Origin: Helicobacter winghamensis ATCC BAA-430 | GTDB taxonomy: Bacteria > Campylobacterota > Campylobacteria > Campylobacterales > Helicobacteraceae | Direction: 5' to 3' | NCBI RefSeq assembly: GCF_028751035.1 | Contig: NZ_CP063533.1 | Coordinates: 1,599,655 to 1,663,654 of the forward strand | DNA: 64,000 nt | Part shown: one piece after another, positions 28,234 through 38,603 of the stretch | Numbering within the stretch: the first letter of the stretch is position 1 | How the letters are laid out: the number at the start of each line of letters is the position of its first letter | Position numbers and translations under genes: made by a program | The notes under the pieces: model-generated | What the model was told of the DNA's origin: nothing | The model's database searches: none | What the model saw: the letters and a program-made list of their open reading frames with translations, nothing else

Positions 28234-29661
28234 TTATTGTAACTTCTCTTTTAAAAGCTCATTGACTCTAGCAGGATTTACTCCCTTTGCATTTTTCATC
28301 ACCTGCCCAACAAAAAACCCAAAAAGCTTATCTTTGCCGCTTTTATATTCCGCGACCTTATCTGCATTTGCACTCAACACAGAATCAATCACTCCCAAAA
28401 TCGCTCCATCATCATTGACTTGTTCCAAGCCCATTTCACAAATTAAAGAATCCACATCGCCACCACGATTTCCCACAAGCACATCTAAGATTTCTTTTGC
28501 GCTTTTTCCGCTAATTTTACCTTCATCAATGCGCTTTACTAAAGTTGCCAACACGCTAGATTCTATCCCGCAATTTTGCAGAGTATTTTCGCCCTTTAAT
28601 CGTCCCAAAAGTTCAGTGGTTAGCCAAGTTACAGAACCTTTAGCGCTTGCTCCAAAATCAAGCATAGACTCAAAATACAACGCCATTTCAAGCTCACTTG
28701 TTAGCACGCTTGCATCGCTTGCTTTAATCCCAAAATCTCGGATATACCTCTCTCTTTTTTCATCAGGCATTTCTGGGATTTGCATACCTTGATTCATTAA
28801 CTCTTCATCAATAAACACAGGCAATAAGTCTGGATCTGGGAAGTAACGATAATCAGCCGCTTCTTCCTTACCGCGCATTGAACGCGTTACTCCCTTTGCA
28901 GTATCAAAAAGCCTTGTTTCTTGCACAACTTGCTCTTCATAATTGCCATCTTCCCACGCTTCAATCTGTCTTTCCACTTCGTATTCTATGGCTTTTTGGA
29001 TAAATTTAAAAGAATTAAGGTTTTTAATTTCAACACGCGTATAAAGTTTAGAATCCCCTTTTGGACGGATAGAAACATTAGCATCACAACGAAAACTGCC
29101 TTCTTGCATATTGGCATCACTAATGCCTAAAAAACGCACAATAGAATGCAGCTTTTTAAGATACGCGATTGCCTCATCGCTACTTCTCATATCTGGCTCA
29201 CTTACAATCTCCAAAAGTGGTGTGCAAGCGCGATTTAAATCCACTTTAGAAAACTGCCCTTCGTGAATATTTTTTCCCGCATCTTCTTCCATATGCGCAC
29301 GCGTTACCCCAATAATTTTTTTCTCTCCACCCACTTCAATTTCAATCTCTCCGCGCCCAACAATAGGAATCTCAAATTGACTAATTTGGTAAGCTTTAGG
29401 TAAATCTGGGTAAAAATAGTTTTTTCTTGCAAATACAGAGTTTTGATTAATTACTGCATTAATTGCTGCGCCAAAGCTGATTGCTTTTTTTACGACTTCG
29501 CGATTTAGCACAGGCAAAGCACCTGGCAAACCCAAACAAGTAGGGCAAACATTTTTATTGGGATCTTCACCAAAGCTTGTTGCGCACGAACAGAATATTT
29601 TCGTTTTTGTATTTAATTGAACATGCACCTCAAGCCCAATAATTGTTTCAAAAGCACTCAT
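28234..29661 (-). CDS. gatB: Aspartyl/glutamyl-tRNA amidotransferase subunit B
   Basis: GatB transamidates Glu-tRNA-Gln (and Asp-tRNA-Asn) with GatA and GatC, required here because no GlnRS is used. About 475 residues from the ATG at 29661 ([16 protein letters not shown]), which has AAGGGA at the right spacing; an in-frame ATG at 29676 is less likely. Metal-binding [19 protein letters not shown] and the C-terminal YqeY-like tail ([13 protein letters not shown]) are present. gatA and gatC are not adjacent. Confidence 0.95.
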   Translation of the reverse strand: MSAFETIIGLEVHVQLNTKTKIFCSCATSFGEDPNKNVCPTCLGLPGALPVLNREVVKKAISFGAAINAVINQNSVFARKNYFYPDLPKAYQISQFEIPIVGRGEIEIEVGGEKKIIGVTRAHMEEDAGKNIHEGQFSKVDLNRACTPLLEIVSEPDMRSSDEAIAYLKKLHSIVRFLGISDANMQEGSFRCDANVSIRPKGDSKLYTRVEIKNLNSFKFIQKAIEYEVERQIEAWEDGNYEEQVVQETRLFDTAKGVTRSMRGKEEAADYRYFPDPDLLPVFIDEELMNQGMQIPEMPDEKRERYIRDFGIKASDASVLTSELEMALYFESMLDFGASAKGSVTWLTTELLGRLKGENTLQNCGIESSVLATLVKRIDEGKISGKSAKEILDVLVGNRGGDVDSLICEMGLEQVNDDGAILGVIDSVLSANADKVAEYKSGKDKLFGFFVGQVMKNAKGVNPARVNELLKEKLQ

Positions 29662-29740
29662 TTTAATCCCTTGCAATAGTTTTCATAAGATTTTGAGCAA
29701 TTCTAGCGTTTTTTACTTTTTATAAACATTATAAAAAATA

Positions 29741-29752
29741 GATTCCAACTTT
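29741..29752. repeat. Copy of the over-represented 12-mer GATTCCAACTTT (intergenic copy)
   Basis: Exact copy between gatB and flhB. Other exact copies: 5127-5138, 8714-8725, 15626-15637, 34907-34918 and 55197-55208. Some are in coding sequence, where they read LDSNF in PurM, Cca and BioA but another frame on the opposite strand at 15626; two are intergenic. Confidence 0.7.
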
Positions 29753-29759
29753 TTTATCT

Positions 29760-30824
29760 CTACACACTTTTGCGTCTATCATTAATGCGTTTAACTTCTA
29801 GCAAGACATTAACCATTGCTTGATAAAGCGACTCTGGAATCTCCATATCCAAATCCACATCTTTATACAACGCTCTAGCAAGTGGGGGATTTTCTATAAT
29901 AGGAATTTCGTGTTCTGTGGCAATCTCTTTAATGCGCTGCGCTAAAAAATCAACTCCTTTAGCAAGCACTCTAGGCGCGCGTTCTTTTTTGCTATCATAG
30001 CGCAATGCTACAGCATAATGCGTAGGGTTTGTTACAACCACATCCGCACTTGGGATATTTTGCATCATCCTTTTTCTTGCCGCTTGGAACATTAAAGAAC
30101 GGATTTTACCCTTGACTTGTTGATCCCCTTCTTGGTTTTTAAACTCATCTTTAACTTCTTGTTTGCTCATACGCAAAGACTTAAAATACTGATAGCGTTT
30201 AATCATATAATCCACGCTTGCCATCACCAAAAAAAACGCCAAAAGAATCCCAATAAGAATAATTGCCTTATCCCTAAACCATAGCATTTGATCACCTAGC
30301 GGGAAGAGAGCCACAGTTGTTAGCTCGTGCATAAATCCCAAAAAGACAAAAAATGCGATGATAAAGGCACTTAGCACCTTAAAAGTAATCAAAAAGCCAT
30401 CAAGAAGTTTTTTAAGAGAAATTAGATTCTTCATTCCAGTGATGAAATTGAGTTTTTGAAGTTTAGGTTGAATTGCCTTTGCCGTTAATAAAAAACCACT
30501 TTGAGAAACATTTGCAATCACTCCTATTAGCATTAAAGCCCCAAAAATAGGTGCGAGTAAATACAGCACTTGAAAAACCAAAGAAAGAGTTATAGACATT
30601 GCATTTGCGCGTGTGAATTCTTGAGAGAAGCTTTGATAAATTTGTTCAAACACGCTCCCTAATCCACGCACCCAAAAGTTAAAGCATAAAAACACAAGCG
30701 CCAATCCCACAACAAGCCCCAAAAATGCATTGACATCAGGGCTTTTTAGGACATTCCCTTCTTCGCGCGCTTTTTCTATCTTTCGAGCGGTGGGCTCTTC
30801 TGTCTTTTCTGCATCATCTGCCAT
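29760..30824 (-). CDS. flhB: Flagellar type III export protein FlhB
   Basis: Substrate-specificity switch of the flagellar export gate. 354 residues: basic N-terminus (EKTEEPTARKIEKAREEGNV), four membrane segments (about 30-210), and the cytoplasmic domain with the autocleavage site NPTHYAVAL. It is downstream of mobA by 2 bases, otherwise not in a flagellar cluster. Confidence 0.96.
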   Translation of the reverse strand: MADDAEKTEEPTARKIEKAREEGNVLKSPDVNAFLGLVVGLALVFLCFNFWVRGLGSVFEQIYQSFSQEFTRANAMSITLSLVFQVLYLLAPIFGALMLIGVIANVSQSGFLLTAKAIQPKLQKLNFITGMKNLISLKKLLDGFLITFKVLSAFIIAFFVFLGFMHELTTVALFPLGDQMLWFRDKAIILIGILLAFFLVMASVDYMIKRYQYFKSLRMSKQEVKDEFKNQEGDQQVKGKIRSLMFQAARKRMMQNIPSADVVVTNPTHYAVALRYDSKKERAPRVLAKGVDFLAQRIKEIATEHEIPIIENPPLARALYKDVDLDMEIPESLYQAMVNVLLEVKRINDRRKSV

Positions 30825-30826
30825 AG

Positions 30827-31405
30827 CTATCCTTTAATCAGCTTGCAGGCTTCTTTATAATCTTGCTGGGTATTAAGATTTTGCGTTTGATCCACTGCAA
30901 TCTCTACAAACTCAGCTTCAATAATCCCCAATAAATCCATTAATTTATAATTTTGTCTTTCAATTTGTGCTTGAATGAAATCCAAAACATCAAAACGATA
31001 AATCCCTAAAAGTGGATGAATTTTTATATTTTTAGCAAACACGCTTTTATCTTTAAAATCCGATTCTATAATATTTAAAACAGACTCACAAGAAAAAAAG
31101 GGCGCATCTATACTTAGCACGAATATATCACTTTGCAAATTCTTTAATGCACTAAATAACCCAAAAATAGGTGCTGTGGAATCCTTTTTAAATGCACAAT
31201 CGCAATCTAAAATCGTATCCACACCAAAAGCATTTTTAATAGGAATTTTTGCTGAAAAATACACATTTTCAAAGCTTTCCCTTAAACGCTTTGCTTGAAA
31301 ATTTGCCAATGTGGAATCCAAAAAAGGTAAATCTTGCTTAAATCCACCCATTCTTTTCCCAATTCCACCACTTAAGATTACACAAGGCATTGTAAATTTC
31401 GCCAA
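30827..31405 (-). CDS. mobA: Molybdenum cofactor guanylyltransferase
   Basis: Adds GMP to molybdopterin for enzymes that use bis-MGD. 192 residues; nucleotide-binding LSGGIGKRMGGFKQDLPFL (12-30, trimmed here to LSGGIGKRMGG) and FVLSIDAPFFS. Divergent from moaA, 94 bases apart, so cofactor genes share a control region. Confidence 0.9.
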   Translation of the reverse strand: MAKFTMPCVILSGGIGKRMGGFKQDLPFLDSTLANFQAKRLRESFENVYFSAKIPIKNAFGVDTILDCDCAFKKDSTAPIFGLFSALKNLQSDIFVLSIDAPFFSCESVLNIIESDFKDKSVFAKNIKIHPLLGIYRFDVLDFIQAQIERQNYKLMDLLGIIEAEFVEIAVDQTQNLNTQQDYKEACKLIKG

Positions 31406-31499
31406 AATCTCTCCAAAATATAGAAAATTTGCACAAAATTATAGCTTTTTTTTACAGGCTTTAGTATGATTACACACTTTAATTCTTTGGGAGTGGGCG

Positions 31500-32498
31500 T
31501 TGTTAGTTGATAGCTTTGGACGAACCATTGATTATATGCGAATTAGTGTAACAGAACGCTGTAATTTCCGCTGTGCTTATTGTATGCCAAATACACCAAT
31601 GGATATAGGCGATGAAAGCTTAGATGTGCCCTTGGAATCTGTGCTAAACTTCATTAAAGTCGCCACCAGTGAAGGAGTGAAAAAAATTAGAATCACAGGC
31701 GGCGAACCACTTTTGCGCTCTAAAATCGTAGAATTTATCGCTAATATTTGTAAAATCGCTCCTCACATTGATATTGCCCTAACCACAAACGCCTTTTTGT
31801 TAGCTCCCATAGCACAAGACTTGAAAAATGCCGGCTTGAAGCGTATTAATATCTCTCTAGATTCCTTAAAAAAAGAAAATATTAAATGTATCTCCAAAAG
31901 AGATGGACTAGATAAGATTCTACTTGGCATTCAAGCCGCGCAAAAAGCAGGATTAAAAATTAAGCTTAATATGGTGCCATTGCGCGGGATTAATGATTGT
32001 GAGATTGTAGAGATTTTAGAATACGCCATAGGTTTAGGTGTGATGGTGCGTTATATTGAGTTTATGGAGAACACGCACGCAAAGAGCGAAATAAGAGGCT
32101 TAAAGTTAGTTGAAATTCTAGCGCATATCCACACAAAATACACAGCAAATATTTTTGAAAAAGAAATTTTTGGACCCGCCACGCTTTTTAAGATTCCAAA
32201 GGAAAATATCCAAAGCATTTTAGGCAAAACGCTAGATTGTGATTATGTTTTTGGTGTGATTGCACCACATAATGATGATTTTTGTAAAACTTGCAATCGT
32301 ATCCGCCTAAGTAGCGAAGGCAAACTTATTCCCTGCCTTTACCACGAAAACGCTATTGACATCAAAGAAGCAATGCTGCAAGGCAACACGCAAGAGATTT
32401 TAGAGCGCTTAAAACTCTGTATCTCCACAAAGCCCGAGAAAAACGACTGGGATAGTGATACAGTCTCTAAGCGCGCTTTTTATCAAACAGGCGGATAA
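31500..32498 (+). CDS. moaA: GTP 3',8-cyclase (molybdenum cofactor synthesis A)
   Basis: Radical-SAM enzyme making the first intermediate of the molybdenum cofactor. 332 residues. The N-terminal cluster is TERCNFRCAYC, the C-terminal second cluster has CKTCNRIRLSSEG and IPCLYH, and the protein ends with the conserved double Gly (QTGG). The start is a TTG at 31500 preceded by GGGAG; no ATG fits better. Confidence 0.95.
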   Translation: MLVDSFGRTIDYMRISVTERCNFRCAYCMPNTPMDIGDESLDVPLESVLNFIKVATSEGVKKIRITGGEPLLRSKIVEFIANICKIAPHIDIALTTNAFLLAPIAQDLKNAGLKRINISLDSLKKENIKCISKRDGLDKILLGIQAAQKAGLKIKLNMVPLRGINDCEIVEILEYAIGLGVMVRYIEFMENTHAKSEIRGLKLVEILAHIHTKYTANIFEKEIFGPATLFKIPKENIQSILGKTLDCDYVFGVIAPHNDDFCKTCNRIRLSSEGKLIPCLYHENAIDIKEAMLQGNTQEILERLKLCISTKPEKNDWDSDTVSKRAFYQTGG

Positions 32499-32593
32499 GT
32501 TAAAATCGGAAATTTAATTTTATAAATAATAATAATTTTCTTTTAAGATTAATTATAATATAATCCCACAAATCAAATTTTAAGGAGAAACTT

Positions 32594-33031
32594 ATGAGCA
32601 AAGTTATTCAAAGCCTAAAACAAATTCAAGCAGATTCCGCTGTGTTTTACATTAAATTACACAATTACCACTGGAATGTTAAAGGATTAGATTTTCACCC
32701 TGTGCATTCAGCCCTAGAAGCAATGTATAATGAAGCAGCAGAACAAATGGATTCTGTGGCGGAGCGCGTGTTACAACTTGGCGATAAACCTTATGTCACA
32801 CTAAAAGATATGCTAGCCGTTAGCAAAATCCAAGAAGATAGCGCGACAAGTTTTGATTCTAAAACTATCTTAACAAAAGTTTTACCAGATTATGAGCATT
32901 TTTTAAAGGCTTTTAGAGAGCTTTCAGATCTTGCGGGCGAAGCTAACGACAAAGCAAGCGTTGCACTAGCAGATGAAAAAATCGCAGATTTAGAGAAAGC
33001 AATTTGGATGCTAAAAGCACAGCTTGCATAA
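32594..33031 (+). CDS. dps: Dps / neutrophil-activating-type ferritin
   Basis: 145-residue dodecameric mini-ferritin protecting DNA and oxidising iron. Ferroxidase ligands are in HNYHWNVKGLDFHPVHSALE and EQMDSVAER. AAGGAG precedes the ATG, and a strong TATAAT lies at about 32558-32563. A TAATAATAATTTT tract upstream resembles half of a Fur/PerR box, so oxidative or iron control is possible. Confidence 0.95.
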   Translation: MSKVIQSLKQIQADSAVFYIKLHNYHWNVKGLDFHPVHSALEAMYNEAAEQMDSVAERVLQLGDKPYVTLKDMLAVSKIQEDSATSFDSKTILTKVLPDYEHFLKAFRELSDLAGEANDKASVALADEKIADLEKAIWMLKAQLA

Positions 33032-33041
33032 TCAACTCTCT

Positions 33042-33070
33042 ATTTAGAATCCTTATTTGGGATTCTAAAT
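33042..33070 (+). terminator. Hairpin terminator after dps
   Basis: ATTTAGAATCC, loop TTATTTG, GGATTCTAAAT: perfect 11-bp stem just after the dps stop. The T-run is weak. Stem again carries GAATCC/GGATTC. Confidence 0.6.
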
Positions 33071-33196
33071 GCTACTTTTATTCTCATTTTATCCATACTG
33101 ATACAAAAAATCTACAAAAAGATATAAAATTTTTAACTTCTTATGCGCTTCTAATTATTGCTACTTTAGAATAACACTCAATCTTCACAAAAAGGT

Positions 33197-34414
33197 ATGT
33201 TTATGGTTTTAACATTTAATTTTTATGCAACCTTGCTTGCTATGGTTTTTGTTTTGCTTCTAGGAAGATTAATCATTAATCGCAGTAAATTTTTGCGCGA
33301 TTATAATATCCCAGAGCCAGTAGTTGGTGGAATCATCGTTGCAATTTTGATTTTTATCCTTTATACCTATGGAAACATTGAACTCAAGTTTGATGGCTCA
33401 TTAAAAGATCCTTTAATGCTTGCATTCTTTACAAGCATTGGTTTAAGCGCAGATTTTGCTTCACTTAAAAAAGGTGGAAAACTTTTAATAGGATTTTTGT
33501 TTATTGTAACAGGATTATTATTCTTGCAAAATATCGTGGGCGTCAGTGTAGCAACACTTCTAGGTGTAGATCCTACGGTTGGACTTTTAGGCGGCTCTGT
33601 TACAATGAGTGGAGGGCATGGCACAGGTGCCGCATGGGCAGATATATTCAAAAATCCACCTTATAGCTTTGGTGCTGCAATGGAAGTGGCGATGGCAAGT
33701 GCAACATTTGGGCTTGTAATGGGTGGAATTATTGGCGGTCCAGTGGCACACTATCTTGTCAAAAAACACAATTTAACACTTCCATCAGCAAGCATGCAAG
33801 AAGAAGCACCAACAGGCTTTGAAAAGCCGGAAAAGGAACGCTTAATTACTGCAACTTCCTTTATAGAATCCCTTGCGCTAATTGTTATTGCCTTATTTAT
33901 TGGAACAGAAATCGCAAAACTCTTTCAGGGTGGTAGCTTCACATTGCCAACATTTGTTTGGTGCTTGTTTATTGGAGTAGTTTTACGCAATGTTTTACAA
34001 GCAACAAAGGTGCATCAGGTATTTGATAGAGAAGTTTCAGTTATTGGAAATGTCAGTTTATCGCTATTCCTTGCTTTTGCGCTAATGACAATCAACCTTT
34101 GGCAACTTGTATCTTTAGCGCTTCCTATGCTAATCATTCTTGCTTGCCAGGTTGTGATGATGGTGTTTTATGCGATATTTGTTACTTTTAGATTTTGCGG
34201 AAAAGATTATGATGCAGCCGTTCTTGCAGCAGGGCATTGCGGATTTGGACTTGGAGCAACACCAACAGCAATGGTAAATATGCAAACTGTAACGCAACAC
34301 TATGGACCAAGCCACACAGCATTTATCGTTGTTCCACTTGTAGGTGCATTTTTCATCGATATTATTAATGCAATCGTAATTAGCGGAACGCTCAAGCTAC
34401 CATTTTTTGGTTAA
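33197..34414 (+). CDS. gltS: Sodium/glutamate symporter
   Basis: 405 residues, about 10-12 hydrophobic helices, with the GltS repeats: LGRLIINRSKFLRDYNIPEPVVGG near the start, GGSVTMSGGHGTGAAW and GHCGFGLGATPTAMVNM, the latter two typical loop motifs. Inner-membrane Na+-driven glutamate import. ATG at 33197 or at 33203 are both possible. queF follows 3 bases after. Confidence 0.95.
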   Translation: MFMVLTFNFYATLLAMVFVLLLGRLIINRSKFLRDYNIPEPVVGGIIVAILIFILYTYGNIELKFDGSLKDPLMLAFFTSIGLSADFASLKKGGKLLIGFLFIVTGLLFLQNIVGVSVATLLGVDPTVGLLGGSVTMSGGHGTGAAWADIFKNPPYSFGAAMEVAMASATFGLVMGGIIGGPVAHYLVKKHNLTLPSASMQEEAPTGFEKPEKERLITATSFIESLALIVIALFIGTEIAKLFQGGSFTLPTFVWCLFIGVVLRNVLQATKVHQVFDREVSVIGNVSLSLFLAFALMTINLWQLVSLALPMLIILACQVVMMVFYAIFVTFRFCGKDYDAAVLAAGHCGFGLGATPTAMVNMQTVTQHYGPSHTAFIVVPLVGAFFIDIINAIVISGTLKLPFFG

Positions 34415-34417
34415 TAG

Positions 34418-34888
34418 ATGGAATCTCTAAAACATTTAGGCACAAGCACGCAATATGTGTTTAGTTATGATAAAAATCTTTTAGAAACCTTTGAAAACAA
34501 ACACAAAGAGCGTGATTATTTTGTGAAATTTAATTGCCCAGAATTTACAAGTCTTTGCCCAATCACAGGGCAACCAGACTTTGCAACCATCTACATTAGT
34601 TACATTCCAGAGCTTAAAATGGTGGAATCTAAATCACTCAAACTTTATCTTTTTAGCTTCCGTAACCACGGAGAATTCCATGAAGATTGTGTAAATACTA
34701 TTCTTAATGATTTAGTAGAACTTATGCAACCGCGCTATTTAGAAGTATGGGGAAAATTTACTCCACGCGGGGGAATTAGCATTGATCCTTATGCAAACTA
34801 TGGAATCCCAAACACAAAATATGCAAAAATGGCAGAATACCGCTTGCTAAACCATGATTTATATCCAGAAAACATTGATAATCGTTAA
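34418..34888 (+). CDS. queF: NADPH-dependent 7-cyano-7-deazaguanine reductase
   Basis: Reduces preQ0 to preQ1 in queuosine synthesis. 156 residues, the short single-domain type I. Catalytic Cys in [10 protein letters not shown] and [11 protein letters not shown] are present, plus [16 protein letters not shown]. Possibly co-transcribed with gltS. Confidence 0.95.
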   Translation: MESLKHLGTSTQYVFSYDKNLLETFENKHKERDYFVKFNCPEFTSLCPITGQPDFATIYISYIPELKMVESKSLKLYLFSFRNHGEFHEDCVNTILNDLVELMQPRYLEVWGKFTPRGGISIDPYANYGIPNTKYAKMAEYRLLNHDLYPENIDNR

Positions 34889-34891
34889 GAC

Positions 34892-34913
34892 TGGAATCTT
34901 AAATTAGATTCCA
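34892..34913. terminator. Bidirectional hairpin between queF and uvrB
   Basis: TGGAATCT, loop TAAATT, AGATTCCA: an 8-bp perfect stem between two convergent genes, followed by ACTTTT. It contains the GATTCCAACTTT 12-mer (34907-34918). Confidence 0.65.
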
Positions 34914-34917
34914 ACTT

Positions 34918-36894
34918 TTATAATGCGCGCAGTTTTGCAATCTCATCGCGCAACCTTGCCGCCTCTTCAAACTCTAGCTTTTTAGCGGCTTCTTGCATTT
35001 GCTTGCTTAATTCTTTAACAAGCTTTTCCCTTTCGCTTTTTGGCATTTTTTCCTTACTTGCTTTTTTTGCCCTTTCATAAAGCATTCCCAAATCTTGATT
35101 TTTTAAGTCTTCATCAAGCTTCCTTGAAACACTCTGCGGTATGATGTTATGGGCTTTATTATAGGCTTCTTGCTTGGCTCTACGATAATCTGTAATTTCC
35201 ATAGCCTTTTGCATAGAAGGCGTGATTTTAGAAGCAAAGAGCAGCACACGCCCATTAACATTTCTAGCAGCTCTTCCCATTGTTTGAATGAGGCTTGTTT
35301 CACTTCTTAAAAATCCTTCCTTATCCGCATCTAAAATCGCAACTAAGGACACTTCTGGCAAATCTAAGCCTTCGCGCAAAAGATTGATTCCCACTAAAAT
35401 GTCAAACTCCCCTGCTCTTAAAGCGCGAATGATTTGATTGCGCTCAATGGCATCAATATCAGAGTGCATATAACGCACCCTTAAACCTAAATCATTGTAG
35501 TATTTCGTTAGCTCTTCTGCCATTTTTTTAGTGAGCGCAGTTACAAGCACTCTCTCTCCCCTTGCAATCACTTCTTTTGCCCTATCATAAAGAATTGTAA
35601 CTTGCTTATCCACTTCTAACACTTCATACAAAGGATCTAGCAAACCTGTTGGACGGATTAACTGCTCCGCTGTATGTTCTTGGCTTAAGTCTAGCTCTTT
35701 TTGTGCAGGTGTTGCAGAAACAAAAAGAAAATGCGGTGCTTTTATGATAAACTCCTCATATTTTAGCGGACGATTATCCAAAGCGCTAGGCAAGCGGAAT
35801 CCATATTCCACAAGCACTTCCTTGCGACTTCTATCGCCTGCATACATTCCTCCAAATTGTGGCAAGCTAACATGGCTTTCATCAACAATTAACAAATAAG
35901 GTTGATTTTTTTGCGCAAAATAATCTAACAAAGAATAAGGCGTTTCCCCGGGCTTTTTACCTGTTAAATGCCTTGCGTAGTTTTCAATCCCCTTACAAAT
36001 CCCTGTTGCTTGTATCATTTCTAAGTCAAATTCTGTGCGTGATTTTAACCGCTCATATTCTACCATTCTACCTTGTTCTTTAAAAAACTTTAAGCGCAAA
36101 TGTAACTCTTCTTCAATGCTTTTAACTGCCTGTTTTAACCTATCTGCCCCCACAATAAAAGGATTTGCCGCATAAAGCACAAAGGATTCTAACTTTTTAA
36201 GTGGCTTTTTCTCTATGGAATCTAAAAGCGTAATAGATTCTAATTCATCACCAAAAAACTCCAAACGCACAATCTCTTCTTCACTATATGCTGGAAAAAT
36301 ATCAATCACTTCCCCATTAACTCTAAAATCCCCCCTATCAAAAAAATTATCATTACGCTTATAGCCCATATCCACAAGGCGTAAAAGCAAAGATTTTTGA
36401 TGGTAATCTTGTGCCACTTCAAACTTTTCAATCATTTCTAAATATTCTTTAGGATTTCCTAAACCATAATTTGCCGAAACGCTTGCCACAACCACGCAAT
36501 CATCATAAGCCAAAAGCGAAGTTGTCGCGCTTAAGCGCAATCGCTCTAGCCCTTCATTAATACTAGAATCCTTTTCAATAAATAAATCTTGTCTTGGAAT
36601 ATAGGCTTCTGGCTGATAATAATCAAAGTGAGAAATGAAATATTCCACATGATTTTTTGGAAAGAAGCCTTGAAACTCGCTATAAAGCTGCGCAGCAAGA
36701 GTTTTGTTATGCGTCATAATCAAAGTTGGCATTTGTAATTCTTGTATGATATGTGCCATTGAAAAAGTTTTACCACTGCCTGTAACGCCAATTAGCGTTT
36801 GGTATTGACTGCCTTTTTTAATAAAAGAACTAAGTGTTTTAATGGCTTCTGGCTGGTCGCCTGATGGCTTAAATTGTGAGTGCAAAGCAAACAT
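34918..36894 (-). CDS. uvrB: Excinuclease ABC subunit B
   Basis: Damage-recognition helicase of nucleotide excision repair. 658 residues: Walker [14 protein letters not shown] (about 36-48), the beta-hairpin [29 protein letters not shown], the helicase motif QTMGRAARN, and the C-terminal UVR motif that contacts UvrC ([13 protein letters not shown]). Full length. Confidence 0.97.
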   Translation of the reverse strand: MFALHSQFKPSGDQPEAIKTLSSFIKKGSQYQTLIGVTGSGKTFSMAHIIQELQMPTLIMTHNKTLAAQLYSEFQGFFPKNHVEYFISHFDYYQPEAYIPRQDLFIEKDSSINEGLERLRLSATTSLLAYDDCVVVASVSANYGLGNPKEYLEMIEKFEVAQDYHQKSLLLRLVDMGYKRNDNFFDRGDFRVNGEVIDIFPAYSEEEIVRLEFFGDELESITLLDSIEKKPLKKLESFVLYAANPFIVGADRLKQAVKSIEEELHLRLKFFKEQGRMVEYERLKSRTEFDLEMIQATGICKGIENYARHLTGKKPGETPYSLLDYFAQKNQPYLLIVDESHVSLPQFGGMYAGDRSRKEVLVEYGFRLPSALDNRPLKYEEFIIKAPHFLFVSATPAQKELDLSQEHTAEQLIRPTGLLDPLYEVLEVDKQVTILYDRAKEVIARGERVLVTALTKKMAEELTKYYNDLGLRVRYMHSDIDAIERNQIIRALRAGEFDILVGINLLREGLDLPEVSLVAILDADKEGFLRSETSLIQTMGRAARNVNGRVLLFASKITPSMQKAMEITDYRRAKQEAYNKAHNIIPQSVSRKLDEDLKNQDLGMLYERAKKASKEKMPKSEREKLVKELSKQMQEAAKKLEFEEAARLRDEIAKLRAL

Positions 36895-37005
36895 TATTTA
36901 ACCTATTTATGGATTTTAAAAGTGCGTATTTTACCTTTCTTTTGATAAAATTACAGCGTTAATAAAATCTTATGTGGAATCCAAAACTTAAAAGAAAGGA
37001 AAATT

Positions 37006-38598
37006 ATGGTTCAAATTACAGGGCTTGGTATGCAATATGCCACAAAAAAACTTTTTGAAAATGTGAATTTGAAATTAGATAAGGGCAAGCGCTATGGACT
37101 AATTGGAGCAAATGGAGCAGGAAAATCCACCTTTTTAAAAATCCTAAGTGGGGAGATAGAACACACAAGTGGCGATATTGCCTTTGACCCAAATGCGCGC
37201 TTAGGAGTGCTTGGACAAAATCAATTTGCTTTTGAGGATTACAGCATTAAAGATTGTGTGCTTTATGGAAACAAACGCCTTTATGATGCTATCAAAGAAA
37301 AAGAAAGATTATATAGCGAGGGGGATTTTAGCGATTCTGTGAATGAGCGTTTAGGGGAATTGGAGATGATTTGCGCCGAAGAAGACCCAACTTATGAATA
37401 TGATGTGCAAATTGAAAAGATTTTAGAGGATTTAGGATTCCCTTCTAATCTCCACGAAAATTTAATGCAAACCCTAACAGGTGGCGATAAATTTAAGGTT
37501 TTGCTAGCGCAAGTGCTTTTTCCAAAGCCTGATATTCTCTTTTTAGATGAACCTACAAATAACCTTGATTTAAAGACAATTAGCTATCTTGAAGAGCAAC
37601 TAAAGCGACACGAAGGCACACTTGTGGTCATCAGCCACGATAGACACTTTTTAAACAGCGTTTGCACGCATATTTTAGATTTAGATTTTAAAAGTGTGCG
37701 TGAGTTTAGCGGGAATTACGATGATTGGTATATTGCTTCTACTCTAATTGCAAAACAGCAAGAAATGGAGCGCAACAAAAAGCTTAAAGAAAAAGAAGAG
37801 TTAGAATCCTTTATTGCGCGCTTTTCTGCGAATGCGAGCAAGGCAAAACAAGCCACTTCACGCCAAAAGCAACTAGAAAAACTTGATATTAAAAACCTTG
37901 AAGTCTCAAGCCGCCGTGATCCTAGCATTGTTTTTAAGGCAAATCGCACCATTGGTAATGAAGCCCTAAACATCGAAAATCTTAGTTTTAATTATGGGGA
38001 TTTGTGTGTATTAAAAAATTTAAACCTAACCATTCTGCCCGGTGATAAAATCGCACTTATTGGACGCAATGGAATTGGAAAAACTACATTTTGTGAGCTA
38101 ATTTGTGAAAATTTAAAGCCAACAAGTGGAAGCATTAAATGGGGAGCAACAATTGAGCGGGGCTATTTTCCACAAAATACAACCGAACAAGTCAAAGGCG
38201 ATGAAACGCTTTATGAATGGCTAAGGGGATTTGATAAGAAAAAGGAAGCAGGAGAGATTAGAAACGCACTTGGAAGAATGCTTTTTAATGGAGAAGAGCA
38301 AGAAAAAAGTGTGAATTCCCTAAGTGGTGGCGAAAAACATCGTATGATGCTAAGTAAGCTAATGCTAGAAGGGGGGAATTTTTTAGTGCTTGATGAACCT
38401 ACAAACCACCTAGATTTAGAAGCCATCATCGCACTTGGTGAAGCCCTGTATAAATATAGCGGGAATGTGATTTGCATAAGCCACGATAGAGAGCTAATTG
38501 ACGCGTATGCAAACCGCATTATTGAGTTTAAAGAAAACAATGAAATTGTAGATTTTCGCGGAAGCTATGAAGAGTATTTAGAATCGCAAAATATGTAG
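37006..38598 (+). CDS. ABC-F family ATPase
   Basis: 530 residues with two ABC domains and no membrane segments. Walker A motifs GANGAGKSTFLK and GRNGIGKTTFCE; signatures LTGGDKFKVLLAQ and LSGGEKHRMMLSK; Walker B LDEPTNNLD and LDEPTNHLD; charged interdomain linker (about 240-300) that reaches the ribosomal P-site tRNA region in this family. Likely a translation factor or ribosome-protection protein of the YbiT/Uup type. Full length, monocistronic. Confidence 0.9.
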   Translation: MVQITGLGMQYATKKLFENVNLKLDKGKRYGLIGANGAGKSTFLKILSGEIEHTSGDIAFDPNARLGVLGQNQFAFEDYSIKDCVLYGNKRLYDAIKEKERLYSEGDFSDSVNERLGELEMICAEEDPTYEYDVQIEKILEDLGFPSNLHENLMQTLTGGDKFKVLLAQVLFPKPDILFLDEPTNNLDLKTISYLEEQLKRHEGTLVVISHDRHFLNSVCTHILDLDFKSVREFSGNYDDWYIASTLIAKQQEMERNKKLKEKEELESFIARFSANASKAKQATSRQKQLEKLDIKNLEVSSRRDPSIVFKANRTIGNEALNIENLSFNYGDLCVLKNLNLTILPGDKIALIGRNGIGKTTFCELICENLKPTSGSIKWGATIERGYFPQNTTEQVKGDETLYEWLRGFDKKKEAGEIRNALGRMLFNGEEQEKSVNSLSGGEKHRMMLSKLMLEGGNFLVLDEPTNHLDLEAIIALGEALYKYSGNVICISHDRELIDAYANRIIEFKENNEIVDFRGSYEEYLESQNM

Positions 38599-38603
38599 CG
38601 ATT

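Noticed and set aside
29662..29676. Five extra residues at the GatB start
   Set aside because: The ATG at 29661 has AAGGGA at the right distance and gives the typical start [13 protein letters not shown].
38371..38382. G6 run in the ABC-F gene as a phase-variation tract
   Set aside because: Too short; runs below about eight G are generally stable.
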